NCBI RefSeq assembly: GCF_036379515.1
Contig: NZ_DASVGN010000028.1
Coordinates: 1-57,838, forward strand
DNA length: 57,838 nucleotides
Direction: 5' to 3'
Source of the DNA: Castellaniella sp036379515
GTDB taxonomy: Bacteria > Pseudomonadota > Gammaproteobacteria > Burkholderiales > Burkholderiaceae_B
Positions 51,224 to 57,838 of this stretch are shown here, one piece after another (the first letter of the stretch is position 1; each line of letters starts with the position of its first letter). The position numbers and the translations under genes were made by a program. The notes beneath the pieces were generated by a model. That model did no database searches. It was not told where the DNA came from and worked only from the letters and a program-made list of their open reading frames with translations.

Positions 51224-51640
51224 CTAGGCGCCCGCGCGACGCGACACGAAGGTCGTCGCGATAGGCAGCTTGGCGGCAGCAAGGCGGAAGGCTTCGCGTG
51301 CGGTTTCTTCCGTCACGCCTTCCATTTCGTACAGCACCTTGCCGGGTTGGATTTCGGCGACCCAGTATTCCGGATTGCCCTTGCCGTTACCCATCCGGAC
51401 TTCGGCGGGTTTCTGCGAAATGGGCTTGTCCGGGAAGATACGGATCCAGATCCGGCCGCCACGCTTGATGTGGCGGTTGATCGCACGACGGGCGGCTTCG
51501 ATCTGGCGAGCGGTCAGACGGCCACGACCCGTGGCCTTCAGACCGAATTCACCAAAGGACACCTGGGCGCCACGCGTGGCAAGACCCGTGTTGCGGCCCT
51601 TTTGCTCTTTGCGATACTTCCTGCGAGCGGGTGACAGCAT
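51224..51640 (-). CDS. rplP: 50S ribosomal protein L16 (uL16)
   Basis: 138-residue protein organising the tRNA-binding centre. It begins MLSPARRKYRKEQKGRN and contains SFGEFGLKATGRGRLTARQI and the loop RIFPDKPISQKPAEVRMGNG. Confidence 0.98.
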   Translation of the reverse strand: MLSPARRKYRKEQKGRNTGLATRGAQVSFGEFGLKATGRGRLTARQIEAARRAINRHIKRGGRIWIRIFPDKPISQKPAEVRMGNGKGNPEYWVAEIQPGKVLYEMEGVTEETAREAFRLAAAKLPIATTFVSRRAGA

Positions 51641-51643
51641 GTT

Positions 51644-52423
51644 TTATTCTCCTTCAGGCGCCGGCGCAGCAGAAGCCGCATCACGACGCGGGCCACGACC
51701 ACGGCCACCGGGACGACCCGGACGGTCGCTGCGCGGACGGCGCGGACGGCGTTCTTCGTCGCGAGGCGCGGCAGTCTCGGGGGGCATTTCGCCATTTGGC
51801 AGCATGTCGCCCTTGTAGACCCAGACCTTGATCCCGATGATCCCGTACGTCGTTTGGGCTTCAGAGAAGCCATAATCGATGTTCGCACGCAGCGTATGCA
51901 GAGGCACACGGCCTTCGCGGTACCACTCGGTGCGGGCGATCTCGATGCCGTTCAGACGACCGGAGCTCATGATCTTGATACCTTGAGCGCCCAGACGCAT
52001 GGCGTTCTGCATGGCGCGCTTCATGGCGCGTCGGAACATGATGCGTTTTTCGAGCTGCTGGGCAATCGAGTCGGAAATGAGCTGAGCGTCGGTTTCCGGC
52101 TTGCGGATCTCTTCGATGTTGACGTGCACAGGCACGCCCATCAGGCGCTGCAGATCGGTCTTCAGGTTTTCGATGTCCTCGCCACGACGGCCGATCACCA
52201 CGCCCGGACGAGCCGAGTAGACGGTGATACGGGCGTTCTTGGCCGGACGCTCGATGACGATGCGACCCACTGAAGCCTGCTTGAGCTTCTTCTTCAGGTA
52301 TTCGCGAACGCGGATGTCTTCGGCCAGCATGCTGCCGTAGACCTTGTCGTTGGCATACCAGCGGGAAGTCCAGTTGTGATTGACCGCAAGGCGGAACCCA
52401 ATCGGGTGAATTTTCTGTCCCAT
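51644..52423 (-). CDS. rpsC: 30S ribosomal protein S3 (uS3) with extended basic tail
   Basis: mRNA-entry protein. The 259 residues start MGQKIHPIGFRLAVNHNWTS, carry the KH-domain motif VVIGRRGEDIENLKTDLQRL, and end the core at IGIKVWVYKGDMLPNGE. About 45 extra C-terminal residues, rich in Arg, Pro and Gly, follow. Such tails are seen in betaproteobacterial S3. Confidence 0.98.
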   Translation of the reverse strand: MGQKIHPIGFRLAVNHNWTSRWYANDKVYGSMLAEDIRVREYLKKKLKQASVGRIVIERPAKNARITVYSARPGVVIGRRGEDIENLKTDLQRLMGVPVHVNIEEIRKPETDAQLISDSIAQQLEKRIMFRRAMKRAMQNAMRLGAQGIKIMSSGRLNGIEIARTEWYREGRVPLHTLRANIDYGFSEAQTTYGIIGIKVWVYKGDMLPNGEMPPETAAPRDEERRPRRPRSDRPGRPGGRGRGPRRDAASAAPAPEGE

Positions 52424-52432
52424 TGTGACTCC

Positions 52433-52762
52433 TTAAGCCCCGACCTTGACCACGATGTGGCAAGTCTGCTTTTCAATGCGGTTGCCACGGCCTTTGGCGC
52501 GGGCCGAGAAGCGCTTCATCGACTGGGCCTTGTCGACGTGAATCGTCGTGACCCGAAGTTCATCGATGTCGGCACCGTCGTTGTGCTCCGCGTTGGCGAT
52601 GGCCGATTCCAGAGCCTTTTTCAGGATGGTGGCGGCCTTCTTGGGGCTGAACGTCAGGATGTTGAGCGCGTGCGCCACGGATTTTCCGCGAATCAGATCC
52701 GCCACGAGGCGGGTCTTCTGCGCAGAAATATGGACGCCGCGAATGACTGCGGTGGTTTCCAT
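52433..52762 (-). CDS. rplV: 50S ribosomal protein L22 (uL22)
   Basis: 109-residue protein lining the exit tunnel and part of the macrolide-affected region. It reads VRGVHISAQKTRLVADLIRG-like at the start (IRGVHISAQKTRLVADLIRG) and ends RAKGRGNRIEKQTCHIVVKV. Confidence 0.97.
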   Translation of the reverse strand: METTAVIRGVHISAQKTRLVADLIRGKSVAHALNILTFSPKKAATILKKALESAIANAEHNDGADIDELRVTTIHVDKAQSMKRFSARAKGRGNRIEKQTCHIVVKVGA

Positions 52763-52765
52763 GGC

Positions 52766-53041
52766 TTACCTCTTGGCCTTTTTGTCCGCCGCGTGACCCT
52801 TGAAGGTACGCGTCAGGGCAAATTCGCCGAGCTTGTGACCGACCATGTTCTCGTTGACGTAGACAGGAACGTGCTGGTGGCCGTTGTGCACGGCAATCGT
52901 CAACCCGATGAAGTCGGGCAGGATGGTGGAACGGCGCGACCAGGTTTTGATCGGCTTCTTATCTTTGCCCGCGACGGCGGCATCGACCTTTTTGATCAGA
53001 TGCGCATCGACGAACGGGCCTTTCTTGATCGAACGTGACAT
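52766..53041 (-). CDS. rpsS: 30S ribosomal protein S19 (uS19)
   Basis: 91-residue head protein. The start at 53041 gives MSRSIKKGPFVDAHLIKKVD, the family N-terminus; a longer frame to 53077 overlaps rplB and is not used. The core TWSRRSTILPDFIGLTIAVH and GHKLGEFALTRTF are complete. Confidence 0.98.
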   Translation of the reverse strand: MSRSIKKGPFVDAHLIKKVDAAVAGKDKKPIKTWSRRSTILPDFIGLTIAVHNGHQHVPVYVNENMVGHKLGEFALTRTFKGHAADKKAKR

Positions 53042-53051
53042 AGCTCGCCTC

Positions 53052-53879
53052 TTATTTCCGCTTGCGACGCGAGACAATCATATTGTCCGTGCGCTTGTTT
53101 CGACGGGTCCGATAGCCCTTGGTGGGAGTACCCCACGGGCTGACCGGAACGCGGCCCTCGCCGGTGCGGCCTTCGCCACCACCATGCGGGTGATCCACCG
53201 GGTTCATGACGACACCACGGACCGTAGGACGAATCCCACGCCAACGCGTGGCACCAGCCTTACCAATCTGGCGCAGGCTGTGATCACCGTTGCCCACTTC
53301 ACCAATCGTGGCGCGGCAATCGATGTGCACTCGGCGGACTTCACCGGAGCGCAGGCGGACCTGAGCGTAGACACCTTCGCGGGCCAGCAAGACGGCCGAT
53401 GAACCCGCGGAGCGAGCCATCTGGGCGCCCTTGCCGGGCAGCATTTCGATGCAGTGAATCGTGGCACCCACGGGGATGGCACGAATCGGCAGCGTGTTGC
53501 CGGTACGGATCGGAGCTTCGAGACCAGAGACGACCTTGGCACCGACTTCGAGACCTCGCGGGGCGATGATATAGCGACGTTCGCCGTCGGCATAGCACAG
53601 CAGTGCCAGGTGAGCCGTCCGGTTGGGGTCGTATTCAAGGCGTTCGACCTTGGCGACGATGCCGTCCTTGTTGCGACGGAAATCGACGACGCGGTAGTGC
53701 TGCTTGTGACCGCCACCCCGATGGCGCACGGTGATGTGGCCATTGTTGTTGCGGCCTGAGCCACGCGATTGGCTTTCCAGCAAAGGTGCGTGCGCCGGGC
53801 CCTTATGCAGCTCGGGGTGCACGACCTTGACCATGCCACGGCGACCTGCGGACGTGGGCTTGACTTTCATCAGCGGCAT
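53052..53879 (-). CDS. rplB: 50S ribosomal protein L2 (uL2)
   Basis: 275-residue protein near the peptidyl-transferase centre. It has RGSGRNNNGHITVRHRGGGH and the C-terminal GVVMNPVDHPHGGGEGRTG containing the conserved histidine. Its ATG follows directly on the rplW stop with no gap. Confidence 0.98.
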   Translation of the reverse strand: MPLMKVKPTSAGRRGMVKVVHPELHKGPAHAPLLESQSRGSGRNNNGHITVRHRGGGHKQHYRVVDFRRNKDGIVAKVERLEYDPNRTAHLALLCYADGERRYIIAPRGLEVGAKVVSGLEAPIRTGNTLPIRAIPVGATIHCIEMLPGKGAQMARSAGSSAVLLAREGVYAQVRLRSGEVRRVHIDCRATIGEVGNGDHSLRQIGKAGATRWRGIRPTVRGVVMNPVDHPHGGGEGRTGEGRVPVSPWGTPTKGYRTRRNKRTDNMIVSRRKRK

Positions 53880-54176
53880 TTAGTGGACCTCCGAAAAGTC
53901 GATTTCCTGCCCAGCTTTCAGCGACACATAGGCTTTGCGGTCGTTGCGGCGACGGCCCATGAAGCGGCCAAAGCGCTTTTCTTTGCCCTTGCGGTTCGTG
54001 ACCTGAACCGAGGCGACTTCGACCTTGAACAACAGTTCGACGGCGGCCTTGATTTCGGGCTTGGTCGCGTCAGCGACCACGCGGAAAGCAACCTGGTTGT
54101 TTTTTTCGGCGATCATCGTGGACTTCTCAGTCACGATGGGCGCCAGAATGACTTGCATCAAACGTTCGGCATTCAT
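53880..54176 (-). CDS. rplW: 50S ribosomal protein L23 (uL23)
   Basis: 98-residue tunnel-exit protein that docks trigger factor and SRP. It includes APIVTEKSTMIAEKNNQVAF and RMGRRNDRKAY-like basic residues in FGRFMGRRRNDRKAYVSL. The start overlaps the rplD stop by ATGA. Confidence 0.97.
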   Translation of the reverse strand: MNAERLMQVILAPIVTEKSTMIAEKNNQVAFRVVADATKPEIKAAVELLFKVEVASVQVTNRKGKEKRFGRFMGRRRNDRKAYVSLKAGQEIDFSEVH

Positions 54177-54796
54177 CCCAGCAACTCCTCGAGTTGGGCG
54201 ACCGCCGACTTGGTGATCAACACTTTTTTGTAGTGGACCAGCGACAGCGGATCGGCGTAGCGCGTTTCGATCACTGCCACGTGAGGCAGATTACGCGTTG
54301 CGAGGTAAACGTTTTCGTCCAGCGCATCGGTGATGATGAGGACGGGCTCGTTGATCCCGAGGCTCTTGAGCTTGGCGGCAGCCAGCTTGGTCTTCGGGGA
54401 TTCGAGGACGAAGGATTCGACCACGGCCAGACGGTCTTCACGCACCAGTTGCGAGAAGATGGTGCGCAGACCTGCGCGGTACATCTTCTTGTTGACCTTG
54501 TGGCTGAAGTTTTCTTCCGGCGAATTCGGGAACGTGCGACCACCCCCACGCCAGATCGGCGAGGACGTCATGCCGGAACGTGCGCGGCCGGTACCTTTTT
54601 GGCGCCAGGGCTTCTTGGTCGAGTGCTTGACGTCGCGGCGATTCTTCTGCGCGCGATCGGCGGTGCGGGCGTTGGCCTGATAGGCCACTACGATCTGGTG
54701 CACCAGCGCTTCGTTGAAGTCGCGGCCGAAGATTTCGTCAGCAGCCGCCAGGGTTGCCGAAGACTGACCCTGATCATTCAGGAGCTTGAGTTCCAT
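54173..54796 (-). CDS. rplD: 50S ribosomal protein L4 (uL4)
   Basis: 207-residue protein; in E. coli L4 also represses the S10 operon through its leader. It shows VVAYQANARTADRAQKNRRD, the tunnel loop KKPWRQKGTGRARSGMTSSP and RGGGRTFPNSPEENFSHKVN. A structured leader lies upstream of rplC and could be its target, by inference. Confidence 0.98.
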   Translation of the reverse strand: MELKLLNDQGQSSATLAAADEIFGRDFNEALVHQIVVAYQANARTADRAQKNRRDVKHSTKKPWRQKGTGRARSGMTSSPIWRGGGRTFPNSPEENFSHKVNKKMYRAGLRTIFSQLVREDRLAVVESFVLESPKTKLAAAKLKSLGINEPVLIITDALDENVYLATRNLPHVAVIETRYADPLSLVHYKKVLITKSAVAQLEELLG

Positions 54797-54798
54797 GA

Positions 54799-55488
54799 TT
54801 AGGCTCCTTTCTTGGGCGCGGCCTTGATGGCAGGACGCACCACGATGTCGGCGTTTTTGTGGCCGGGGACGGCGCCGCGCACGAGCAGCAGGCCGCGTTC
54901 GGCGTCGACACGCACAACGTCAAGGTTCTGTGTCGTGACGGTGTCGTCACCCAGATGACCTGACATGCGCTTGCCGGGGAAGATGCGGCCCGGATCTTGC
55001 GCCTGGCCGATGGAGCCTGGCACACGGTGCGAACGCGAGTTGCCGTGCGAAGCGCGTTGCGAACCGAAGTGGTGGCGCTTGATGGTGCCGGCAAAGCCCT
55101 TGCCGATGGTGGTGCCGGTGACGTCGACCAGTTGGCCGACCTCGAAGACCGATTCCACGGCCACGACGGAGCCCGCTGTGAATTCAGCAATCTTGGCGGG
55201 ATCGAGACGGAATTCCTTGAGCATGCTGCCCGCCTCGACGCCTGCTTTGGCGAAGTGGCCGGACAAAGCCTTGGTAACACGTGTGGCGCGCCGCGTGCCG
55301 TAGGCAAGCTGCACGGCCGCGTACCCGTCGACCTCTGGAGTCTTGACCTGGGCGACGCGGTTGTTGGACACATCCAGCACCGTGACCGGGATGGATTCGC
55401 CATCGTCGGTAAAGATGCGGGTCATGCCAACCTTACGTCCCACCAGCCCAAGCCGCCAGGCGGCAGGCGTAGGTGTCGTATTCGACAT
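54799..55488 (-). CDS. rplC: 50S ribosomal protein L3 (uL3)
   Basis: Assembly-initiating large-subunit protein. The start at 55488 gives 229 residues with RLGLVGRKVGMTRIFTDDGE and SHGNSRSHRVPGSIGQAQDP around the methylated glutamine. It is the first gene of this S10 block; rpsJ, normally directly upstream, is 1.8 kb away behind copCD on the other strand. It has its own promoter and leader. Confidence 0.98.
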   Translation of the reverse strand: MSNTTPTPAAWRLGLVGRKVGMTRIFTDDGESIPVTVLDVSNNRVAQVKTPEVDGYAAVQLAYGTRRATRVTKALSGHFAKAGVEAGSMLKEFRLDPAKIAEFTAGSVVAVESVFEVGQLVDVTGTTIGKGFAGTIKRHHFGSQRASHGNSRSHRVPGSIGQAQDPGRIFPGKRMSGHLGDDTVTTQNLDVVRVDAERGLLLVRGAVPGHKNADIVVRPAIKAAPKKGA

Positions 55489-55537
55489 TGTTTTCTCCGG
55501 GGTATTGAAACCCGTAAGTCTTACTTCCCGACTGCGA

Positions 55538-55582
55538 TTGGCCGGGGCTAGATCCGCCGTGTAAAAGCCCCAAAAGGGCCAA
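55538..55582 (-). promoter_or_regulatory. Structured leader upstream of rplC
   Basis: In the minus-strand RNA, TTGGCC and GGGGCT (plus 55577-55582 and 55566-55571) pair with AGCCCC and GGCCAA (plus 55544-55549 and 55538-55543). This makes a 12-bp stem with a 5-base CTTTT bulge. An alternative GCCC/GGGC pairing followed by TTTTA looks attenuator-like and would compete with it. The arrangement recalls an autoregulated S10 leader, but a binding site for L4 cannot be shown by eye. Confidence 0.5.
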
Positions 55583-55624
55583 CGCGGCAGCCTGCCACCT
55601 AAAAAACAGGCAACAGAGCCTGGC

Positions 55625-55654
55625 ATTCTAACATGCAGACTCGGTACAAAACAA
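55625..55654 (-). promoter_or_regulatory. Extended -10 promoter for rplC and the S10 block
   Basis: The minus strand has TTGTTT (plus 55649-55654), an 18-base spacer, and TAGAAT (plus 55625-55630) preceded by TGT, an extended -10. Transcription would begin near 55618, giving a leader of about 130 bases before rplC. Confidence 0.65.
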
Positions 55655-55887
55655 GGACTTAGTGGTCCGCTGCATTCGGCGCGAGGATGTCCAGCCCCTC
55701 CAACACGAAAACCCTCACGCCAGGAGCGTTAGCGTTTTCCCCAATACGCGGAGGATATAGAATGAAGCGGGTCACCGGTAAGAACAGATGCCGGACCCAC
55801 AACCAGGCGAGGCACGACACGGCATAGGCTCCACAGGAAGACCAGACCGGCTTTGCCCACTTTGCACCAACAACTGAGGCTTTCACG
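55655..55887. promoter_or_regulatory. Upstream region of copC
   Basis: Non-coding 233 bases between the divergent rplC promoter and copC, together with the leader making up the 399-base gap 55489-55887. TAGAAT at 55758-55763 inside GGATATAGAATG could be a copC -10, without a convincing -35. No CueR- or CopR-type operator was recognised. Confidence 0.3.
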
Positions 55888-56277
55888 ATGAAGATTGTTT
55901 CAACACTCAGGTCCCTGGAGTCCTTCCTTTGCCTATCCGCCGCGGCTGGCGTGATTTTCCTGGGCAGCGCCGGCCAGGCGCTGGCGCACGCCCACCCCGT
56001 CCATGAATCGCCCGCACCCAACGCAATCGTGACAGCCCCTTCTGAAGTCCGCATCAGCTACGACGACCCAATCGAACCGGCACTCAGCCACCTGACCGTA
56101 CAGAACGCACAAGGCAAGCAGGTCAACCAGGCAAAGTCCAGTGTCGAAGGCAAGGCGCACAAGACTATGCGCGTCGCATTACCCGCGCTGGCCGCCGGTC
56201 AGTATCAAGTCCAGTGGGTAGCGGTCGCCGACGATGGCCACCGCACACACGGCAGCTACAAATTCACCGTGAAATAG
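55888..56277 (+). CDS. copC: CopC-family periplasmic copper-binding protein
   Basis: Small periplasmic beta-sandwich protein that binds Cu(II) and hands copper to CopD. The 129-residue precursor has a signal peptide ending at ALAHAHP, so that the mature protein begins near the copper-ligand histidine, as in known CopC. The second histidine cluster lies in DDGHRTHGSYKFTV at the C-terminus. The Cu(I) Met-rich site of some CopC proteins is not seen. It precedes copD by three bases and runs against the surrounding ribosomal genes. Confidence 0.9.
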   Translation: MKIVSTLRSLESFLCLSAAAGVIFLGSAGQALAHAHPVHESPAPNAIVTAPSEVRISYDDPIEPALSHLTVQNAQGKQVNQAKSSVEGKAHKTMRVALPALAAGQYQVQWVAVADDGHRTHGSYKFTVK

Positions 56278-56280
56278 CGG

Positions 56281-57174
56281 GTGACCGCCGTAGACTTTGC
56301 AGCTGACTGGCTGCAGCCGCTGTTTGGCACCTGGATAGACGTCGCGCTCGCCGCCTGTGTCGGCGTCGCGATCGTACGCGGTGCGGTATCTGCCAACGCC
56401 ACGGCCCGCCTGTCGCACCTCGCCTGGCGGGCCGTCATCTTGCTTGGCGTGGGTCTGGCGGCCTACCTGTGCGTCGCCACGGTGGCCATGACCGACACCA
56501 GCATGCCTGACTTTCCAGGTTCCCTCTGGATCGTACTGACGCAGTCGGACTTCGGCAGCATGATCTGGGTAGCAGCCGCTGCCTGGATTGCATTGGCGCT
56601 TGGTGCGCGCCTGTCGAACGTGCGGAACGCCGGACCCCATCTGGCTGGCTGGCTCTACCTGGCAGGCCTGATCGCATTCAGCTACGCGCGAGCCGCCACC
56701 GGGCACGCTGCTGATCATGGCTTTCTGAGCCTGACGGTGGGCGTACACACCCTTCATGTTCTGACAGGCTGTGCATGGGCTGGCTCAGTCGGAATCAGCA
56801 CCCTGCTGACGCCGGCATGGCGGGTCTGGTCGATGCAGCAGCGCAAGGCGCTGGCACACCGACTGTCAACCACAGCCACAATCGCCGTGCCGGTTGTCGC
56901 AATCAGCGGGTTGATCAATGCTTTCCGGATGCTGGGGCATTCGGTCCATCTCTGGGGTTCGACCTATCTCTGGATACTTCTGGCGAAAGTCTGCCTGGTG
57001 GCGATCGCCGTGGCACTGGGCTCATGGAACCGCTGGTTCTGGATGAAGCGCCTGGACGCCGGCCAAGAAGCGGCAGCCCGAGGATTCAACCTGGTGCTCG
57101 GCGTAGAGATGGTCGGCCTGATTGTCGTCCTGGCGCTGGCGGCCAGGCTCGGTATCACCATGGCGCCAGCATGA
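56281..57174 (+). CDS. copD: CopD-family copper membrane protein
   Basis: Polytopic inner-membrane protein thought to take copper from CopC into the cytoplasm. Starting with GTG at 56281, it has 297 residues and about eight hydrophobic segments. The conserved histidines of the family appear in GHAADHGFLSLTVGVHTLHV, and the WAGSVG and SGLINAFRMLG stretches fit CopD. Together with copC it forms a two-gene insert between rpsJ and rplC. Confidence 0.88.
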   Translation: MTAVDFAADWLQPLFGTWIDVALAACVGVAIVRGAVSANATARLSHLAWRAVILLGVGLAAYLCVATVAMTDTSMPDFPGSLWIVLTQSDFGSMIWVAAAAWIALALGARLSNVRNAGPHLAGWLYLAGLIAFSYARAATGHAADHGFLSLTVGVHTLHVLTGCAWAGSVGISTLLTPAWRVWSMQQRKALAHRLSTTATIAVPVVAISGLINAFRMLGHSVHLWGSTYLWILLAKVCLVAIAVALGSWNRWFWMKRLDAGQEAAARGFNLVLGVEMVGLIVVLALAARLGITMAPA

Positions 57175-57261
57175 GGCGCCCGCAGTAGTCAGACAAGAGC
57201 TGCTTGGTCTCAGGGGTGAAGGACTGCATGCAAGTCCGATGGGTGCGACTGTGAGCCAAAG

Positions 57262-57292
57262 AAAAACGCCATGCTCTTGCGGGCATGGCGTT
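57262..57292 (-). terminator. Intrinsic terminator after rpsJ
   Basis: AACGCCATGC (57265-57274) and GCATGGCGTT (57283-57292) form a 10-bp perfect stem with an 8-base loop. On the minus strand it is followed by TTTTTC, 41 bases after the rpsJ stop. It ends the tuf-rpsJ transcript before copD. On the plus strand it may also serve copCD, with a weaker tail. Confidence 0.88.
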
Positions 57293-57332
57293 CCGAAACT
57301 CGCTGCAACCTATCAGGCTGCGGCGTGTTCAA

Positions 57333-57644
57333 TTACTGCAGCGCAATTTCGACATCCACGCCCGCCGGCAGATCCAGACGCATAAGAGCGTCAACAGTCT
57401 TGTCAGTCGGGTCGACGATATCCATCAGACGTTGATGGGTACGCATTTCGAATTGGTCGCGCGACGTCTTGTTGACGTGCGGCGAGCGCAGCACATCATA
57501 GCGACGGATGCGCGTGGGCAACGGCACGGGGCCACGGACCACGGCGCCAGTGCGCTTCGCCGTGTCGACGATCTCGGCGGCGGACTGATCGATCAGCTTG
57601 TAGTCGAACGCCTTCAGGCGGATGCGAATTTTCTGGCTTTTCAT
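57333..57644 (-). CDS. rpsJ: 30S ribosomal protein S10 (uS10)
   Basis: 103-residue protein of the small-subunit head, also NusE in antitermination. It starts MKSQKIRIRLKAFDYKLIDQ and includes VRGPVPLPTRIRRYDVLRSP. It follows tuf and is separated from rplC by copCD and a terminator, which is not the standard S10 layout. Confidence 0.98.
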   Translation of the reverse strand: MKSQKIRIRLKAFDYKLIDQSAAEIVDTAKRTGAVVRGPVPLPTRIRRYDVLRSPHVNKTSRDQFEMRTHQRLMDIVDPTDKTVDALMRLDLPAGVDVEIALQ

Positions 57645-57668
57645 GGGGGTTCCTAAAGAACGAAATCC

Positions 57669-57689
57669 GGCGGAAGCAAAGCTCCCGCC
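57669..57689 (-). other. Hairpin between tuf and rpsJ
   Basis: GGCGGAAGC (57669-57677) and GCTCCCGCC (57681-57689) form a 9-bp stem with one G-U pair in the minus-strand RNA and a 3-base loop, just after the tuf stop. No U-tract follows, so it may be a processing site rather than a terminator. Confidence 0.4.
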
Positions 57690-57699
57690 GAGGCATCAA

Positions 57700-57838
57700 T
57701 TACTTGATGATTTTGGCGACGACGCCGGCACCGACGGTATGACCGCCTTCGCGAATGGCGAAGCGCAGGCCCTCTTCCATCGCGATCGGCGCAATCAACT
57801 GCACCGTCATCGTCACGTTGTCACCCGGCAATACCATC
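57700..57838 (-). CDS. tuf: Elongation factor Tu (3' end only)
   Basis: The last 45 codons of EF-Tu, which delivers aminoacyl-tRNA to the ribosome. The visible sequence MVLPGDNVTMTVQLIAPIAM continues with FAIREGGHTVGAGVVAKIIK and a TAA stop, the invariant EF-Tu C-terminus. The rest of the gene lies right of the window. rpsJ follows 55 bases downstream. Confidence 0.97.
   Translation of the reverse strand, partial: MVLPGDNVTMTVQLIAPIAMEEGLRFAIREGGHTVGAGVVAKIIK

Noticed and set aside
55659..56054. Minus-strand open frame upstream of and overlapping copC
   Set aside because: It is largely the reverse of the copC coding region and the intergenic DNA, with no domain or ribosome binding site.

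Overview
The window reads as a chromosomal segment of a betaproteobacterium, most likely a member of the Alcaligenaceae (Bordetella/Achromobacter-like). The basis is high GC content and the linked order toluene-tolerance ABC genes, bolA-like gene, murA, hisGDBHAFIE, a HIT-family gene and tatABC. A proteobacterial ribosomal-protein region, a NitT/TauT-type ABC operon, a TRAP operon and a cyo quinol oxidase also fit. Genus assignment is inference; no search was run. No tRNA, rRNA, IS element, integrase or CRISPR array was seen.

Layout, left to right. (1) 1-1.1 kb, minus: mlaE (cut by the window edge) and mlaF. (2) 1.3-12.8 kb, plus: an ABC-2 exporter pair, a BolA/IbaG-like protein, murA, the histidine genes (hisG, then a palindromic repeat element, then hisDBHAFIE without hisC), a HIT protein and tatABC. 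(3) 12.9-15.4 kb, minus: dsbD and cutA. (4) 15.5-20.9 kb, plus: an IclR regulator, an M19-dipeptidase-like protein lacking several canonical metal ligands, a RidA-family protein and a complete TRAP transporter. This looks like one catabolic unit of unknown substrate. (5) 21-30 kb, minus: the spc and alpha ribosomal operons from rplN to rplQ, including secY, infA, rpmJ and rpoA. (6) 30.2-50.6 kb: about 20.8 kb of non-ribosomal genes separating the spc half from the S10 half. It holds a LapD-like degenerate GGDEF/EAL protein, fadE and fadD, an exported beta carbonic anhydrase, an internally deleted LacI-type regulator beside an intact-looking LacI-type operator, an SDR plus NitT/TauT ABC transporter, a gamma-glutamyltransferase lipoprotein, an MFS carrier, and cyoABCD with a SURF1 gene. 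(7) 50.7-57.8 kb, minus: rpsQ to rplC of the S10 operon, then copC-copD on the opposite strand splitting rplC from rpsJ, then rpsJ and the 3' end of tuf.

The ribosomal supercluster is therefore broken in two places. Each break carries matching signals: hairpin-plus-U-tract terminators after rpsJ, rpsQ and rplQ, and good sigma70-like promoters upstream of rplC and rplN. The rplC promoter is followed by a structured leader of about 130 nt that could be a relocated S10 leader.

The strongest candidates for new biology are three. The first is the IclR/M19-like/RidA/TRAP operon, where dehydropeptide or imine chemistry is a testable idea. The second is the decayed LacI gene next to its apparent target promoter. 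The third is the Met-Pro-rich tail on CyoD in a window that also carries copCD.
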